Part shown: in pieces, positions 36,083 to 44,900 of the stretch | Numbering within the stretch: position 1 is the first letter of the stretch | Layout: every line of letters begins with the position of its first letter | Origin: CAWBYL01 sp963793025 | GTDB lineage: Bacteria; Actinomycetota; Acidimicrobiia; Acidimicrobiales; Acidimicrobilacustridaceae | Reading direction: 5' to 3' | Assembly (NCBI GenBank): GCA_963793025.1 | Contig: CAWBYL010000007.1 | Location: 1-45,969, forward strand | DNA: 45,969 nt | The notes under the pieces: generated by a model | The model's database searches: none | The model's input: the letters and a program-made list of their open reading frames with translations, nothing else | What the model was told of the DNA's origin: nothing | Translations under genes and position numbers: made by a program

Positions 36083-39000
36083 CCCGGTGCCTTCACGGCC
36101 GGACCGGCGTTCCCGAGACCGTCACCGGCCCGCACCCAGATCCGGAAGAAGCGGTCGACGAAGGTCAGGGAGCGGTTGAACGACCGCGGGGAGGGTCCGG
36201 CGGCGGACGAGGACACCGAGCTCCAGAGGAGCTGGGGCGCCGTGGTCGAGTTGCTGAGGGTCCGGTTCCACTCGATGGACCCCACCGTTCCCTGGCGGGC
36301 CTGGGCGACCCCGCTCAGCGAGGAGTTGGTCCTCGAGAGGGAGGTCACGGCGGGGAGGCCGAAGACCGGCCCCAGGTTTCCCTGGACGTCCTTCGCCCGC
36401 AGCCAGACGGTCTGGCCGAGCTGGACCTGCCGGAGGGCGTCGGGCAGCACCGCCGTGAGCGGCGCGGGGCCGACCGCATCGGGGATCGCCGTCCACCCGT
36501 CGGCCGAGGGCAGGGTGGCGAACGGAGCCACCTTGAACTCGACCGAACTGATGTCACCGGTCATGGAGACCACGTCGGCGGCGAGTTGATCGCCCTGGGT
36601 GAACAGTTGGGGTGACAGTCGGAACGTCGCCCCGATGGTCGGGAGCCCCATCGGGGCCGAGACGTGGCCGAGCGAGTCGGTCGCCCGGACGAACACGTTC
36701 TGGTCCGCCGCCCGGGGCGGGATCGGGAACGCCGACACCGTCGCCACCGGACCGGATGTGGTGGTCAGGGTGAGCGGGGACCAGGTGCCCGGCGCCGTGC
36801 CCACCGAGTACTCGATGGATGTCACGGTGAGGTCGGTGCGCACCGCGGTGGCTCCGACGTCGATCGTCGTGGCTCCGACCTTCAGGTAGTTGATGGTGGG
36901 TGCATCGGGCTCGTAGTCGAGGACGGCGTCCCCGGTTCCGGTGATGTCGCCCCAGTTGCCGGCGGCATCCTTGCCGTGGATCCAGATGTGGTGCTCACCC
37001 GGGGTCAGCGACCGGACGGTCGCCAGCGGGATCAGGACGTAGGCGCTCTCGACGTCGGAGTCGAAGGCCCCGTCGAGGGGCAGCAGCTCGACGCCCTTGC
37101 CGGTGACGGCTCCGCCCGGGTAGAGCACCGGTTGTCCGGCACCGTCGATCCCGAGGCCCTCGATGAAGGCCTCGGCCGTCTCGATGGGCGACGAGACCGC
37201 CGTGGGGGCGCCGAAGGCGGAGTCGGTGATGGTCACCTTGAGCCGGACCGAATCGAGGAAGTTGGGCCCGCCGTCGACGGGCTGCTTGCCGTTGGTCGGG
37301 GTGGGCTCCACCGTCCCGTTCGACACCGTCGGTGCGTGGGTGTCGATGGCGAACGTCGCCGAATCACACATCGGCGCCGTGGCGTAGGCGGTGGGATCGG
37401 TCCCGACCACGAACGGGTTGCTCGAGGGCCAGTGGCCGAACTCGTCCTGGGCCGTGACGTAGACGGTGTGCTCACCCTCAGCCAGGCCGGCGAGCTCGGG
37501 ACCGTCGATCGACGCCTGGAGGCCCTGGGTCTGCTGACCGGGCAGCGGCGCACCGGGTCCGCCCGGGTCGGCGCCCATCAGCGGACCGGACTGGGCGGCC
37601 ACGCAGTCGGAGTCGAAGGCGTAGTGGCCGGCCACGATGTCGGTGGTGCTGCCGGTGACCTTGGTGTCGGCGGTGGTGCGCAGCGTGAGCGGCACCGATC
37701 GGTTGGACGTGAGCGGCTCGATCGAGGTGCCCGACATCACCGGGCCGCTGCGGTCGAGGGTGAAGGCGACACCGACGGGCTGGCCCCACAGGGCATCGGG
37801 CGCCGCTGGATCCGCGGCGTTCGTCAGCTGGACCCAGATCACGTGGCTGCCGTTGGCCAGCGTCGCCAGGAGGTCCGCCGGGGCGGTGTCGAGGAAGAAG
37901 CCGGTGACCGGTTCGATCGCCTCGGCCGACGGTGTCAACGCCGGATCGGCGGGTGCGGCGTCGATGTACCAGCGGAAGCCCGTGGCCCCGACCGCCGTGC
38001 CGCTGAAGGGCAGATCCGTACCGGGGGTGACGTCGTAGGCGAAGGGATCGAGCTTGGCCACCGGCACGCCGGGCACCCCTTCGGGGCCCCAGACGTTGAG
38101 GAAGGCCAGCGCCCCGCCGAAGCCGTCAGCTCCGGGGTTGTCGAGCTGGAGGCCCTGGTCGAACAACGGGTACCGCTGGCCGGCCACCGCGTCGGCGGGG
38201 ACGGCGATCGATGCGTCGATGGTCTGACCCGCGGTGATCAGCGGTGACGCCACCACCCGATCGTGGGCGACCTGCCGGGCGTCACGCCCGACGATCGTCT
38301 GGTGCGCTCCGACCACGCCCATGGTGTGGGCGATGGGGCTCAGGTTGGCGAAGCGCACGCCGACGGTGTGGCCGGGTTGGGTGTCGATCACGTCGGTCTG
38401 GGGGAAGGCGCGCCCGTTGATCAGGTGGACCGAAGGCGCGTAGGCGCTCATCTCGTAGTTGAGGGGGTCGGCGGCGAAGGCCGGATCGAGGTCGTTGAGG
38501 GCGACGAGGGTCTCCTCGTCGGTGTCGTTGGCGGCGGCCGAGCTGTCGGCCAGGTCGTCGGGATACAGGCAGTAGGTGACGGGATCGGACTCGGGACAGC
38601 TCGTCGGACGGACGACGAGCACGCCGGCGAGGCCCATGGCCACCTGGCGGTTGCCGGTGGCGGTGACCCCGGCTTCGTAGACCGAGGTGCCGACGGCCTC
38701 GCCCGCGGCGAACGTGTACGAGGCCGAGCCACCGCTCCCGAAGCCCCCGGACGGCTCATCGGTGACGATGGCGTCGATGGGGACGGCGGGCAGGGACAGC
38801 GAGGTGGCGACCGACAACTCGTTGTGGACGCGGATCGTCAGCTCGTCGACCTCGTCGGCGACGATGGTGGGACCCGGCAGCTCGGCGGTTCCGCCGGGCG
38901 TGGTGGCGTAGCCCCAGATCGGCACCGAGACGCCCCCGGGGATCGCCACCTCCCCGGCCGTGGCGTAGAGGTCGCAACCGCCGGCGTCGGTCGCGCAGTC

Positions 39001-39186
39001 GATGCCGGTGATGGGCGAGACCGGTGGCGTGTTGGCGTCGGTCAGGACCTGGCCCGTCGGATCCAGCACTCGATCGCTGACCGGGCCGCCCGGCGTGGCG
39101 GCCCGCGCCACGGCGGTCGAGGCCAGTGCCAGGATCGCCACGCCGACGGCGATCCAGGTCATGCGTCGTGGTCGCGTGGTGCGCAT
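36079..39186 (-). CDS. MCO-C: ligand-poor multicopper-oxidase-like protein with long beta-sandwich tail
   Basis: 1035 aa from the ATG at 39186 (GGGGAG upstream). Signal peptide to about residue 29 (TAVARA-A). Residues 30-400 follow the cupredoxin-repeat layout of its neighbours: PGPTIVADEVDELTIRVHNE, then LINGRAFP, then GHTVGVRFAN. The usual HxH sites are gone: LSLP stands where HWHG is expected (about 130) and VYEAG where YHxH is expected (about 170); only AHTMGVVGAH offers histidines later. Residues about 430-1035 look like several Ig/fibronectin-like modules with HTVYVTAQD, HHIWIHGKDAAGNWG and NVFVRATDSLGHV repeats. It is unlikely to be an oxidase by itself; a structural or binding role is more likely. 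Confidence 0.78.
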   Translation of the reverse strand: MRTTRPRRMTWIAVGVAILALASTAVARAATPGGPVSDRVLDPTGQVLTDANTPPVSPITGIDCATDAGGCDLYATAGEVAIPGGVSVPIWGYATTPGGTAELPGPTIVADEVDELTIRVHNELSVATSLSLPAVPIDAIVTDEPSGGFGSGGSASYTFAAGEAVGTSVYEAGVTATGNRQVAMGLAGVLVVRPTSCPESDPVTYCLYPDDLADSSAAANDTDEETLVALNDLDPAFAADPLNYEMSAYAPSVHLINGRAFPQTDVIDTQPGHTVGVRFANLSPIAHTMGVVGAHQTIVGRDARQVAHDRVVASPLITAGQTIDASIAVPADAVAGQRYPLFDQGLQLDNPGADGFGGALAFLNVWGPEGVPGVPVAKLDPFAYDVTPGTDLPFSGTAVGATGFRWYIDAAPADPALTPSAEAIEPVTGFFLDTAPADLLATLANGSHVIWVQLTNAADPAAPDALWGQPVGVAFTLDRSGPVMSGTSIEPLTSNRSVPLTLRTTADTKVTGSTTDIVAGHYAFDSDCVAAQSGPLMGADPGGPGAPLPGQQTQGLQASIDGPELAGLAEGEHTVYVTAQDEFGHWPSSNPFVVGTDPTAYATAPMCDSATFAIDTHAPTVSNGTVEPTPTNGKQPVDGGPNFLDSVRLKVTITDSAFGAPTAVSSPIETAEAFIEGLGIDGAGQPVLYPGGAVTGKGVELLPLDGAFDSDVESAYVLIPLATVRSLTPGEHHIWIHGKDAAGNWGDITGTGDAVLDYEPDAPTINYLKVGATTIDVGATAVRTDLTVTSIEYSVGTAPGTWSPLTLTTTSGPVATVSAFPIPPRAADQNVFVRATDSLGHVSAPMGLPTIGATFRLSPQLFTQGDQLAADVVSMTGDISSVEFKVAPFATLPSADGWTAIPDAVGPAPLTAVLPDALRQVQLGQTVWLRAKDVQGNLGPVFGLPAVTSLSRTNSSLSGVAQARQGTVGSIEWNRTLSNSTTAPQLLWSSVSSSAAGPSPRSFNRSLTFVDRFFRIWVRAGDGLGNAGPAVKAPG

Positions 39187-39245
39187 GGCTCCCCTGCTCT
39201 CATCTCGTGTCATGGGCTCTCGACCCGCTCCGTGTCCCATATCGA

Positions 39246-40679
39246 TCACCCGCACCCACCGGGCGGGTCCACCCGGATCAGCGTGAGCATCCCGCCGAAG
39301 CTCGCCCCGTAGTTCGTGGCCTGCGAGAGGTTGTGGTTGTGGGCGACGTGGTAGTACTCGCCGCACTCGGTGCCCTTGGCGTTGATGCCCGGGTTGAGTT
39401 GATCGGTCTGACCGAGGAACGGCGTACCGCTCCAGAAGTCGCCTTCGGTGAGGTTGGCCCCGTTGGGCGGGGCCACACTGAGATCAGCCGGCCCCTGGTA
39501 GTCCTCGACGTTCGTCCAGGAGAACAGGGCGTCCTGGGTCTGACCCGGGTTCACCACGATGGCGAACCGGTCCATCGACAGGTCAGCGGCACCATCGCTG
39601 AGGTAGGTGCCGTCCATCCCGATCACCTTCTCGTGGTTGCTGTGGGGATGGAACGGATAGGTGTCCTGCCCGACGCTGACGTAGCGCAGCAGGGCCGGAA
39701 GCGGGTTCGCTCCGGCGTCGTAGGGCTGCACCCGGGCCAGACCGCCGTAGGGCTGGCTGGGGAGCCAGGCGGCGTGGTTGGGAGCGATGGTGTCCGGGAA
39801 GGCCCGGCCGTTGATGAGGAAGTACCGGGCGGCGTAGGGGGCGGTGACCTCGTCGCTGTTCGACACCCGTCCCTGCTCGACCGACACGTGGAGGTCGGGG
39901 TCGAGCTCCGACAGCATGAGGACGTACTCGTTGTTCCGGTTGTAGATGCTGCCGGGCTCGAGCACCTGCTCGGCGTCCTGGCCGGCGAGCACGTCGGCCG
40001 GAGTGACGTGGTCGTAGGCCCAGGCCTGCGCTCCGCCTCCGGCTGGCTGCACCGGGCGGACCACGATCATGCCGAACAGGCCCATCTGGACCTGCAGCTC
40101 CGGGTCGCTGCCGCTCTCGTACAGGAAGGACCCCGGCGACGAGGCCGTGAAGGAGTACGAGACCGACCCACCCGAGTCGACCTCGTTGGTCAGCGAGACC
40201 AGCGTCCCGCTGCCGTCGAACTGCGGAGCCGCCGGGTTGCCGTCGGCGGTCACGCCCTCGATGCTCGGGAACTGCAGCGAGGTCGCCACCGTGAGATGGT
40301 TGACCAGGGTGATGTTCACGGTCTCGCCCTCGGTCACGCACAGGACCGGCCCGGGGTACTGGAAGGCCTGGTTGTTGTAGGCGTAGCTCCACATGTAGAC
40401 GGAGTTGCCGTCGGGCATGGAGATGTACCCGTCGGTGGCGGTGAGCAGGAAGTTGCTGCTCCCGTGGCCGTCGGAGTTGGAGGTGCAGACGATTCCGTCA
40501 CTCGGGGTACCTGCCGCGCCGGCCGGTGTGATCGGCGAACCGATCGGGGCCACGGCGGCGAGAGCGACCACGAACACGGCCCCCACTGCTGCGAGCAGCC
40601 CGGTCAGTCGGGTACGGCGTGCTCGGGTGCCGGACGGTCCGCTCGAACGACGATCGGACGTGGCCTGGTTCTCAGCCAT
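39246..40679 (-). CDS. MCO-B: multicopper-oxidase-like protein keeping only C-terminal ligands
   Basis: 477 aa. The ATG at 40679 shares its A with the MCO-A stop (TGATG). Basic N-region (RARRTRL) and hydrophobic helix give a signal peptide to about residue 56. The first cupredoxin domain keeps its shape (PGPVLCVTEGETVNITLVNHL; QVQMGLFGMIVVRP) but the HWHG site is LQFP at 135-138 and the YHxH site is YESG at 187-190. After LINGRAFPDTIAPN (288-301), the last domain keeps FHPHSNH with H344, H346 and H349, and CGEYYHVAHNHN with C439, H444, H447 and H449, followed by FGGM464. The usual HCH type-1 arrangement is replaced. Exported; function unproven. Confidence 0.82.
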   Translation of the reverse strand: MAENQATSDRRSSGPSGTRARRTRLTGLLAAVGAVFVVALAAVAPIGSPITPAGAAGTPSDGIVCTSNSDGHGSSNFLLTATDGYISMPDGNSVYMWSYAYNNQAFQYPGPVLCVTEGETVNITLVNHLTVATSLQFPSIEGVTADGNPAAPQFDGSGTLVSLTNEVDSGGSVSYSFTASSPGSFLYESGSDPELQVQMGLFGMIVVRPVQPAGGGAQAWAYDHVTPADVLAGQDAEQVLEPGSIYNRNNEYVLMLSELDPDLHVSVEQGRVSNSDEVTAPYAARYFLINGRAFPDTIAPNHAAWLPSQPYGGLARVQPYDAGANPLPALLRYVSVGQDTYPFHPHSNHEKVIGMDGTYLSDGAADLSMDRFAIVVNPGQTQDALFSWTNVEDYQGPADLSVAPPNGANLTEGDFWSGTPFLGQTDQLNPGINAKGTECGEYYHVAHNHNLSQATNYGASFGGMLTLIRVDPPGGCG

Positions 40680-41962
40680 CAGAGGCTCCAAGAGTTGGGC
40701 TGGTTGGGGTCTTGGGGGGCGAGGGAGGCCTTGACGGTGACTTCGGTGCGCTGGCCGCCCGACCAGGTGTCCCCGGCCACGCCGGGGTACTTGGCCATGT
40801 CCCGGTTGAAGAACGGGTAGTTGCCCGGCCCCGGTGCGGTGAAGATGACGTCGATGCTCTCCCCCGGGCCGAGGCTGACGACGTCGACCACCGCAGAGGT
40901 GTCGGGCCCGGTGTAGCGGGCGTCGGTGCCGACGATGGTCATCGGGATGCCGGGGAGCGACATGCTCTGCTCCTCGAACCCGAGGTTGGCCAGGCGCACC
41001 AGCACTCGCTCACCGGGCGCACAGACGATCCGTGAGCTGTTGGGCTGGTTGGCCAGGTGAGGGAACCCGCCCGGCGCCTGGGGGGTGCCGTTGGCGTCCT
41101 GGGTGCCGTTGGGGGCGATGGTGTCGGGCCAGGCCCGGCCGTTCATCAGCCAGAAGTTCGGCGTGAACGTGGTCCAGTCCGTCTCCTGGATGTGGGCGTC
41201 GTTGAAGTGGGCCCGGGAGTCGATCTCGCTGAGGATGATGGCGTACTGCCGGTCGAAGGTCGTCCGCCCGGGGTCCTCCGGATAGGCGTACTTCGGGTAG
41301 ACACCGCCGACCTTGGGCGGCGTCACGAAGACCACGCCGGTCATGCCCATGGTGACGTGCTCCACGTCCTCGAAGTGGCAGTGGTACATGTAGGTGCCGG
41401 CCGAGCCGGAGCGGCTGTCCCCCCCGACGTAGGTGTCGGGGCGGAAGACGTAGGTGAAGTCGCTGCCGATGGGAACCGAGATCGACGTCTCGGGGACACC
41501 GTCGTAGAAGGGGATGGCGTTGCGGAACCCGTGCCAGTGGATGGTGTGGGAGTCGACGAGGTCGGGGCGGATCGACAGGCCCACGTTGGACAGCGTGATC
41601 CAGAGCTCCTCACCCTCGGCGCACCAGATCAGCGGCGAGCTGGCCTGGGTCACCCCCCGCTGGGCCTGAGCCTGGGCCCGGGAGAGGCCGGTGACGTCAC
41701 GAAATCCGAAGACGTAGGTGTCGGTGCCGTCGGGGGCGAGGACGTCCGGGAACCACGGGTCGAGCTTGTTCGAGCCCGCCGGCATGGAGATCCAGCCGTC
41801 CGTCGCCACCAGCGCCAACTGCTTGGCGTTGGCCGGCACCGCGATGCCGGCCGGCACCCGGCCCCGAGGCGTGGACCCCAGCGTGGCAGCGAAGGCCTTG
41901 GGCGCCAGGACCGCAGCGGCCCCGACACCTCCCGCCGTCACCAGGAACTTGCGGCGGTTCAT
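40679..41962 (-). CDS. MCO-A: Tat-exported multicopper-oxidase-like protein keeping only N-terminal ligands
   Basis: 427 aa. The ATG at 41962 shares its A with the stop of the beta-helix gene (TGATG). The N-terminus MNRRKFLVT is a twin-arginine signal with cleavage near residue 25 (AFA), so it is exported folded and probably metal-loaded. The first domain keeps HTIHWHG (H139, H142, H144) and MYHCHFEDVEHVTMGM (H194, C195, H196, H202, then Met), a site able to form type-1 copper plus half of a type-2/3 cluster, as in two-domain oxidases with type-1 copper in domain 1. After LMNGRAWPDTIAPN the last domain has SMSLPGIP and YPFFNRDMAKYPG where the C-terminal ligands should be, so it cannot complete a trinuclear site alone. 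Confidence 0.85.
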   Translation of the reverse strand: MNRRKFLVTAGGVGAAAVLAPKAFAATLGSTPRGRVPAGIAVPANAKQLALVATDGWISMPAGSNKLDPWFPDVLAPDGTDTYVFGFRDVTGLSRAQAQAQRGVTQASSPLIWCAEGEELWITLSNVGLSIRPDLVDSHTIHWHGFRNAIPFYDGVPETSISVPIGSDFTYVFRPDTYVGGDSRSGSAGTYMYHCHFEDVEHVTMGMTGVVFVTPPKVGGVYPKYAYPEDPGRTTFDRQYAIILSEIDSRAHFNDAHIQETDWTTFTPNFWLMNGRAWPDTIAPNGTQDANGTPQAPGGFPHLANQPNSSRIVCAPGERVLVRLANLGFEEQSMSLPGIPMTIVGTDARYTGPDTSAVVDVVSLGPGESIDVIFTAPGPGNYPFFNRDMAKYPGVAGDTWSGGQRTEVTVKASLAPQDPNQPNSWSL

Positions 41963-44900
41963 CACAGGGTTCCTCCCCTGAAGTTGTCGACCACGGCTCC
42001 CGCTGGGAGCTGGATCCCGATGCGTCCCCCACCGGCCCCCGGGAGCCATGCCCCTGGTCCGCTGGTGGGAATGGCGACCGCCCCGATCAGGGTCGTGTTC
42101 GCTCCCCGGGTGCGCCAGGCGTAGACCGTCCCGTCCGGGTCGGCCTGCACGGTGAACTGGTCGCCGTTGACGAAGCCGATGGGAAGGGGTGCGCCCCGGT
42201 TGGTGAAGGTGAGCCCGTTGGTGGTCGTCGAGATCTGGACCCGGGCGGGATTGGACCCGCTGGCCGTCAGGTAGCAGGCCCGGATGTAGTTGGCCGGGGC
42301 CGCCACCGTGGTCCCGCCGGTCGCCTTGAGGATCAGGCAGGTGTTGTTGAGCGGTACACCGATGAAGGTGAACCCGGCGCCCTGGCGGCTGCCGAACTCC
42401 GGGCTGTCGGCCGGCGGCGGTGGGCCGTTCCAGATGGCCACACCGGATCCTTCGGCCTGGGCCCGGCTGTTGTCGATCCGGATCCCGGCGATGCCGGCGG
42501 GGATCGACTTCAGCTGGCTCCACTTGCTCCCCAGGTTGACGGCGTCACCCCGGTTGAAGTTGTCGAGGAGACCGAACGTGGGCCGGGGCGGGGCCACGAT
42601 CACCGTGGCGCTGGCCGTGTTGTTGCCCAGGTTCGAATCGGTGACATCCGGCGGTGGGGTGATCGTGACCGTGTTGGTCACAGATCCCTCGGTCGCCGAC
42701 ACCGTGGCGGTGATGAGGAAGCTGACCGTTCCGTCCGGCGCCAGGTCCACGGTGCCGTCGATGGTGCCGGTGCCCGACCCGGCCGGGCAGCTCGAGCCGC
42801 TCGTGGCCGCACAGATCCAGGACACCCCGCTGAGGCCGGTGGGCACGATGTCGGACACCGCGACCCCGGAGGCGGCGTCGGGTCCGTTGTTGTGGACCTG
42901 GACGAGGAAGTGGACGGTGGCACCGGTGCGGACCGATCGCCGGTCGACCACCTTGGTGACCGACACGTCGGCCACGATGGCCTGACCACCGGCGATCTCG
43001 TCGGCGCCGATGTCCCACGCCGGCCCGTTGGGCCGATGGTCACCGTCGATGTCGGAGCTCGGAGCGGCGAGGGTCGGCGGGTTCAGACCGTACGTCGGGC
43101 TCAGCCCGTCGACCTGGGGTGCGCCCTGGTCGACCAGGGGGTCGACCGCCGGGCGGGTGTCGGCGAGGTGGTAGTCGCCCATCGTCCCGATCGGCGCGTT
43201 GACCGTGACGATCAAGGCCTGGCGGAACTGCGGGTTCGTACGCAGCGGGGCGGTGTCGACGCCCAGGTCCCACAGCGCCCGGAAGCCCACGTCGCTCACT
43301 GCGGTGGGCGAGGGCAGCACCGTGTTCGTCGCGTCGGCGGTGAAGGGACCCTGGATCGAGTTGAACACGGAGCTGTGGGGGGTCAGCGTGCCCGTGGCGT
43401 CCGCCGCCCCGATGTCCCAGAGGTTGGGAGGCGTGGCGTCGCCCGGAGCACCGATGCCGATGACTCCGTCGGAGGTCCAGGTGCCCGCCCGGTTGTCGAG
43501 GAAGACGTCGTTCAGGATCACCGGGTCGGAGAAGCGAGGTGCGGCCAGCCCGTACTTGGCGTTCAGGGCCTGCTGCAGCAGGGCGCTGTTGCCACCCGTG
43601 GAGAGCCCGGCGGGAGCCGGCTGGCCGTTGCTGGTGATCGCCGTGGCCGTCGTGAGGTTGCGCACGACGGTGTTGTTGACGAAGCGCACGTTGGGCGTGT
43701 CGTCGATGGCCACGCCGCCGCCCTCGTGGGTGGCGACGTTGTTGGCGATGATGTTGTTGACGACGGTGAACGGCGTGTTGTCCGGGCCGGCGGCCATGAG
43801 GAAGCGGAGGCCACCGCCGTCGTCGTTGGACAGGTTGCCCTGGATGAGGTTGTTGGCGACCTCGACCTCACCGGCTCCCTTGCTCAGCTCGGTGCTGACC
43901 GACGGGAGCTCGCCGGCGATGAAGATGCCGCCGCCTTCGTCGTAGGCGTTGTTGAGCACGATGCGGTTGTCGTGGATCTTCCCGTTGGGCGAGTAGCCGT
44001 AGTGGCTGATGCCGGCGCCGTACTCGGTCGAGTAGTTCCCGCAGATGTCGTTGCCGGCGATCTCGTAGCCATCGGCGCCGTTGAAGATGCCGATGCCGCC
44101 GGCCAGGTTGCTGCCGCCGTTGGCGATGATCCGGTTGTCCAGGACCTTCAGGTTGGGGTTGTTGTTGCTGTTGCCGTTGGGAGCGGTGCCCAGCTGCGGG
44201 CTACCGACGCGGATGCCGCCGCCGTAGCTGCCACCGTTGGACCGGATGACGTTGCCGCTGATCCGCAGGTTGATGATGTTGCGGTCGACGAAGATGCCGC
44301 CGCCCTGGGTCTCCGACAGCGTGAGGGGCTGACCGTTCTGGGCTCCGCCCACGCCGTTGATGTTGTTGGGGAAGCCCTGCTGGTCGCCACCGGTGATGGT
44401 CAGACCGTCGATGGCGGTGCTGAAGCTCGACAGGTACTGGGTGCCCTGCTCGGCCACCACCAGGACCGTCTCGCCGTTGGCGTAGGGATCGTGCTCCACC
44501 GGCGGCAGGCCGTCGGTGAACGTCTGCCAGTCGGTGGCGTAGTTGGAGTCCTGCGGGGTGAACGTGCCGTCGGGGTTCGAGACCCCGGCCGGGGCGGCCA
44601 CGAAGCTGGAACCGTCGATGGTGGCGCCGGGGACGATCTGGGTGCCCCCGTCCACGTCGGCGTGCGAACCACCCGGGCCCACGCCCTGCAACTTGAGGGG
44701 CGAGTGGATGACGATGTTCTCGTAGTAGGACTGCGTCGGGTTGAACGCCGCCCACTGCGAGGACTCGTTCGGGTAGACCACCACCACGGCGTTCCGCGGG
44801 TACTGGTGGGCGGCCTCGATGGCCCGCTGGATGGCGCGCTGACCGCCGGCGGGATCCCCGGTGACCGGATCGAAGGCGTCGTCGGCCGGGTCGAAGTCCT

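Noticed and set aside
43600..44400. DNA repeats within the beta-helix gene
   Set aside because: They are protein-level repeats (GGGI, NN and similar turns) without conserved nucleotide units.
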